Shown here in pieces: positions 61,076 through 64,000 of a stretch of DNA of 64,000 nt. Made by a program: the position numbers and the translations under genes. Source of the stretch: Strix aluco (taxonomy: Eukaryota; Chordata; Aves; Strigiformes; Strigidae); the NCBI RefSeq assembly GCF_031877795.1, contig NC_133940.1, forward strand, positions 8,681,985 to 8,745,984. The letters are read 5' to 3'. The notes under the pieces are model-generated. The model was given only the letters and a program-made list of their open reading frames with translations. It was not told where the DNA came from and did not search any database. Each line of letters starts with the position of its first letter. Positions within the stretch are counted from its first letter, which is position 1.

Positions 61076-61845
61076 ACAGAATCGTCTAGGTTGGAAGGGA
61101 CCTTGAAGATCATCTAGTTCAACCGTTAACCCAGCACTGACAGATCCCAACTACACCAGATCCCTCAGCGCTATGTCAACCCGCCTCTTGAACACCTCCA
61201 GGGATGGGGACTCCACCACCTCCCTGGGCAGCCCATTCCAACGCCTAACAACCTGTTCTGTAAAGAAATACTTCCTAATATCCAGTCTAAACCTTCCCTG
61301 GTGCAACTTGAGGCCATTACCTCTTGTCCTATCGCTTATTACTTGGTTAAAGAGACTCATCCCCAGCTCTCTGCAACATCCTTTCAGGGACTTGTAGAGG
61401 GCGATGAGGTCTCCCCTCAGCCTCCTCCAGGCTAAACAACCCCAGTTCCCTCAGCCGTTCCTCGTACAACACGTGCTCCAGACCCTGCACCAGCTCCGTT
61501 GCCCTTCTCTGGACACGCTCGAGTCATTCAATGTCCTTTTTGGAGTGAGGGGCCCAAAACTGAACACAGTCATCGAGGTGCGGCCTCACCAGTGCCGAGT
61601 ACAGGGGCAGGATCCCTTCCCTGTCCCTGCTGGCCACGCTATTGCTGATACAGGCCAGGATGCCATTGGCCTTCTTGGCCACCTGGGCACACTGCTGGCT
61701 CCTGTTCAGCCGGCTGTCAATCAACCCCCCCAGGTCCCTCTCTGACTGGCAGCTCTCCAGCCACTCCTCCCCAAGCCTGTAGCGCTGCTGGGGGTTGTTG
61801 TGGCCCAAGTGCAGCACCCGGCATTTGGCCTTATTGAAGCTCATA
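61076..61845 (-). mobile_element. CR1 retrotransposon, antisense, ORF2 C-terminus plus 3' end, broken
   Basis: About 770 bases of CR1 on the minus strand. The tail (CACAGAATCGTCTAGGTTGG on the plus strand) is at 61076 and the 5' truncation is near 61845. The minus-strand reading includes [32 protein letters not shown] and, after breaks, [20 protein letters not shown], all from the end of CR1 reverse transcriptase ORF2. A TGA stop at about 61524 interrupts the frame after KKDIE, and a frameshift follows, so it cannot encode a working protein. It lies about 0.6 kb upstream of the MTNR1C CpG island core. Confidence 0.95.
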
Positions 61846-62449
61846 AAGATTGCAGCTGCAATCCGACCACAGGGGCTTGGCCTCTTCTTGCTCATACTGG
61901 TGTGGAGTAAAGCACAAAAGGTGCCTGGAAGCCCCAGCCGTGAGAGCGGGGGCAATCCCTGCTGGGGGCTGCTTGCCTGGGGCTGAGAAGTGTGCAAGGG
62001 GGCTGCTGAAGCTGGAATTACTGCCGAGGCTTCCACAGCGCACACGCTAGAATCAGTAAAAAGCATTAAAACGACAGCGAAGGGGGTTGTTCTGACATAA
62101 CTGGTTGAAAAAGTTCTTGTGACGATGGGTTTGGCTCGGGGCGGGGGCTGGTGGCGTGCTGGCCCCGGAGCGGGGCTTGCAGCGGGCAACAAAGGCAGAG
62201 AAAACCCTTCTGCGACAGGGACAATGCGCAAACCTTCACCTCGGCTCTTCTCCCTTTTCCGTACCCCTGTCCGAGGGCGGGAGCCGTCGGAGGCTCCCCG
62301 GCAGCTGCGCTGCTTCGACGGGTGCGGGCAGCCCCGGCGCTCACGGCTGCCTCACTGCCTGCCTGCCCGCGGCACCGCTTTGAGCCGGGCCCGTTGCCCC
62401 TGATCTCCTCCGTGGGCAAAAAATAAAAATAATCCTTCTCCCTGACTGG
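61846..62449. other. Proximal upstream region of MTNR1C
   Basis: Non-repetitive and increasingly CpG-rich from about 62110. No exon was recognised. An A/T-rich TATA-like stretch (AAAAAATAAAAATAAT) at about 62419-62434 sits about 475 bases upstream of the MTNR1C ATG and might position transcription, though this is inference. Confidence 0.45.
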
Positions 62450-62529
62450 TTGCCCCCTCGGCGCAGCGCTGCGGCCGGCTCCGAGGTGGGAGGCGAGGTC
62501 AGAGCCCGGTGGAGCGGGCGGGGATGCGC

Positions 62530-62693
62530 GGGGGGGGGGGGGGGCGGGCGGGAGCTTGTCCCCGGGGCTGCCCCGCCGCTCCCCGCCCCGTCCCGCCCCG
62601 TCGTTCCCCGCCGCCGCCGCGCGGTGGCGCCATCGGACCGGAGAGCGCGGCGGGTGCCCCGCTCCGAGCACCGGGCAGCCCCCCCCCCCCCCC
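62530..62693. repeat. G15 and C15 homopolymers, an inverted pair
   Basis: An uninterrupted G run at 62530-62544 and an uninterrupted C run at 62679-62693, about 135 bases apart in the MTNR1C promoter. They could pair, or form quadruplex and i-motif structures separately. Confidence 0.8.
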
Positions 62694-62841
62694 ACCTCCC
62701 GTCTCACCCCCCCCCGCCCCGCCCCGCCGCGGGCAGGGCGGTGGCACCTCCGGGGGAGGGGGCGGCGTGTGCACCCCCCGGGACGGGCGGAGGGGCGCGC
62801 TCCTCCCCGCGGCGGCGGCCCGGGGGGCTGCCGTCGGGGCG

Positions 62842-62897
62842 GGAGGAGGAAGAGGAGGAGGAGGAGGAGGAGGAGGAGGAGGCGGCGGCGGCGGCGG
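62842..62897 (+). repeat. (AGG)n-(CGG)n trinucleotide tract in MTNR1C 5' leader
   Basis: Trinucleotide repeats end 12 bases before the MTNR1C ATG. In the frame of that ATG they read as AGG AGG AAG and then ten AGG and five CGG codons. No stop separates the tract from the ATG. Confidence 0.9.
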
Positions 62898-62909
62898 TCA
62901 GAGGCGCGC

Positions 62910-63084
62910 ATGGAGCGGGAGGGGAGCAACGGGAGCTGCCCGGGCTGCCGGCCGGAGCGGGGTCCGTCGGCGCGGGCCGCCACCGCCTTGGCGGCCGTGC
63001 TCATCTTCACCATCGTGGTGGACGTGCTGGGCAACGCGCTGGTCATCCTCTCCGTGCTGAGGAACAAGAAGCTCCGCAACGCCG
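62910..63084 (+). CDS. MTNR1C: Melatonin receptor 1C, first coding exon (partial)
   Basis: This exon of 175 bases encodes residues 1-58 and the first base of codon 59, ending in a consensus donor (GCCG|GTGAGC) in phase 1. The protein starts MEREGSNGSCPGC, with an extracellular NGS glycosylation sequon at Asn7. The first transmembrane helix (about 25-50) contains the conserved GN pair of class A receptors (Gly41-Asn42), followed by RNKKLRNAG at the start of the first intracellular loop. Melatonin receptors carry one large intron at exactly this point. The sequence fits bird Mel1c, a Gi-coupled plasma-membrane receptor for melatonin whose mammalian orthologue is GPR50. The chosen ATG has G at +4 but C at -3, a weaker context; an in-frame upstream ATG at 62556 would add 118 arginine-rich residues not known in the family. 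The second coding exon lies beyond the window. MTNR1A and MTNR1B are less likely because of the N-terminus and the HMGB3 linkage. Confidence 0.92.
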
Positions 63085-64000
63085 GTGAGCGCGGGGCGGG
63101 CGCGGAGCGGGCGCGGGGGGCTGCCAACTTGCCGGCGGCGGGTGGAGCGGAGCGGAACGGAGCGGCACCGACCGCCCCGCACCGCGCCCGGGGCTGCCCG
63201 GCCCCGCACGGCAGCGCTCCCCGCTGGCGGCGCGGTGGGAGCCCGCGGGGGTCGGCGGGCGGCAGCGGCGGGCAGGAACGGCGGCCCCTCCTCGGCACCG
63301 GAGCGGTGAAGGGCTTCTCGGCGCCGGGAGCCGGTGGCGAGTTGCCCAGGAGGCAGAGGAGCACCCGCTCGCCTCTTCTCTGCGGTGACCCGAGCTACCG
63401 CGGGGGTCCCCACTCGCTGTCCGCCCGTCCCGTCCCGTCCCGTCCCATCCCACTGCCCTCTGACTTCCCGGGACGTGGCTCTGCCCCGGGCAGCCGCAGA
63501 TGGAGGAGCCCGAACTCCCGCCGCCACGCAGGTAACGGCCGCACCCCTCCGCCGGAACCGGGCGGGGAAGGGCCGGGGGGAGCCGGCGGCCTAAGGAAAG
63601 CTCGGGTGCCAGCCAGGTGCGGGGGAAGGACTGCTCCTGGCTTTAAGACGAGCCTATGACAACGCTGAACACTTGCTTTTACGGCCCAGCCTTGCATGTG
63701 TTTTAACATTTTCCTCAAAGCTGCTGAGCTTTAGGTGACCAACTGAACGCAGAATACAGATTTTTCCACGGGTAATTTGAAAGTCTGCTTTGGAGCCTTA
63801 GGTATTGACCTCCCTAATGAATTAATCTAGGAAGATTATCAAGCTGATATTGATATTAACCATTTCTAAGAAGGCTGTATTTTTTGAGGTGTAATGTTTT
63901 TGCCTTCAAGGTCCTGTTATTTTAGCAAAGAAATAAAACCGGATATGAATTGCTCTGTAAAGAGTTAAAAGTAGTCTGTGTAGTGCTGCTTAAAACATAC
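63085..64000 (+). other. MTNR1C: MTNR1C intron 1, start
   Basis: Intron sequence from the donor at 63085 to the window end. It remains GC-rich to about 63620, with a (CCGTC)n pentanucleotide tract at 63422-63450, then becomes AT-rich. No further exon was seen. Confidence 0.8.
63422..63450. repeat. (CCCGT)n pentanucleotide repeat
   Basis: About five copies of a CCCGT unit in MTNR1C intron 1, the last one altered to CCCAT. Confidence 0.85.

Larger units (their letters stand above)
62110..63620. promoter_or_regulatory. MTNR1C: CpG island over MTNR1C promoter, exon 1 and start of intron 1
   Basis: Very CpG-rich sequence surrounds the first MTNR1C exon, densest at 62450-63350, then falls to ordinary AT-rich sequence after about 63640. 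It contains G15 at 62530-62544, C15 at 62679-62693 and a GAG/GCG trinucleotide tract. The transcription start was not determined. Confidence 0.75.

Noticed and set aside
61524-62231. 235-codon minus-strand frame as a host gene
   Set aside because: Its C-terminal half is CR1 ORF2 and its N-terminal half is unrelated flanking sequence, so it is not a gene.
62066-63364. 432-codon minus-strand frame opposite MTNR1C exon 1
   Set aside because: An antisense shadow of GC-rich sequence over a well-supported exon; low-complexity product.
1-64000. CRISPR arrays, tRNA, rRNA or microRNA genes
   Set aside because: No regularly spaced direct repeats, no tRNA A/B box pair and no recognisable rRNA or known hairpin was seen by eye.

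Overview
The window is nuclear DNA from a bird. It carries CR1 retrotransposon 3' ends with the octamer-like ATTCTRTG tail, a degenerate solo LTR of a type common in avian genomes, large intron-bearing vertebrate genes and CpG islands. Gene order agrees with this: HMGB3 is followed on the same strand by the melatonin receptor 1C gene (MTNR1C), which matches mammalian HMGB3-GPR50 order on Xq28, GPR50 being the mammalian orthologue of MTNR1C. The species cannot be fixed from sequence alone. The receptor N-terminus and the LTR do not look like textbook chicken, so another bird is more likely.

Layout. 1-3863 is non-genic. At 3866-5233 a sharply bounded G-rich block holds one exon that encodes the N-terminus of transcription factor CP2 (TFCP2) with good splice signals, and the block ends in a CR1 tail. 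No other TFCP2 exon was recognised. 5234-29960 is non-coding, with one CR1 end, a 33-bp LTR remnant, a decayed reverse-transcriptase scrap and several AT-rich blocks that look like candidate conserved non-coding elements. 29965-36035 is the complete HMGB3 gene: a CCAAT-rich promoter, a 2.2-kb CpG island with a non-coding first exon, a first intron with regularly spaced YY1-like motifs, four coding exons (202 residues) and a 3' UTR with Pumilio-type motifs. 36036-62450 is a second non-coding stretch with a solo LTR, an antisense CR1 and more candidate conserved blocks. 62450-64000 is the CpG-island promoter, first coding exon and start of intron 1 of MTNR1C, which continues past the window.

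HMGB3 is a nuclear DNA-bending chromatin protein and MTNR1C a membrane melatonin receptor. They share no pathway visible here; their adjacency is ancestral synteny. No bacterial-type system, CRISPR array or new multi-gene system was found. The observations most worth following are the out-of-place TFCP2 exon with its CR1 tail, the evenly spaced YY1-like motifs in HMGB3 intron 1, the NF-Y/CHR promoter layout, and the 15-arginine in-frame extension upstream of MTNR1C.
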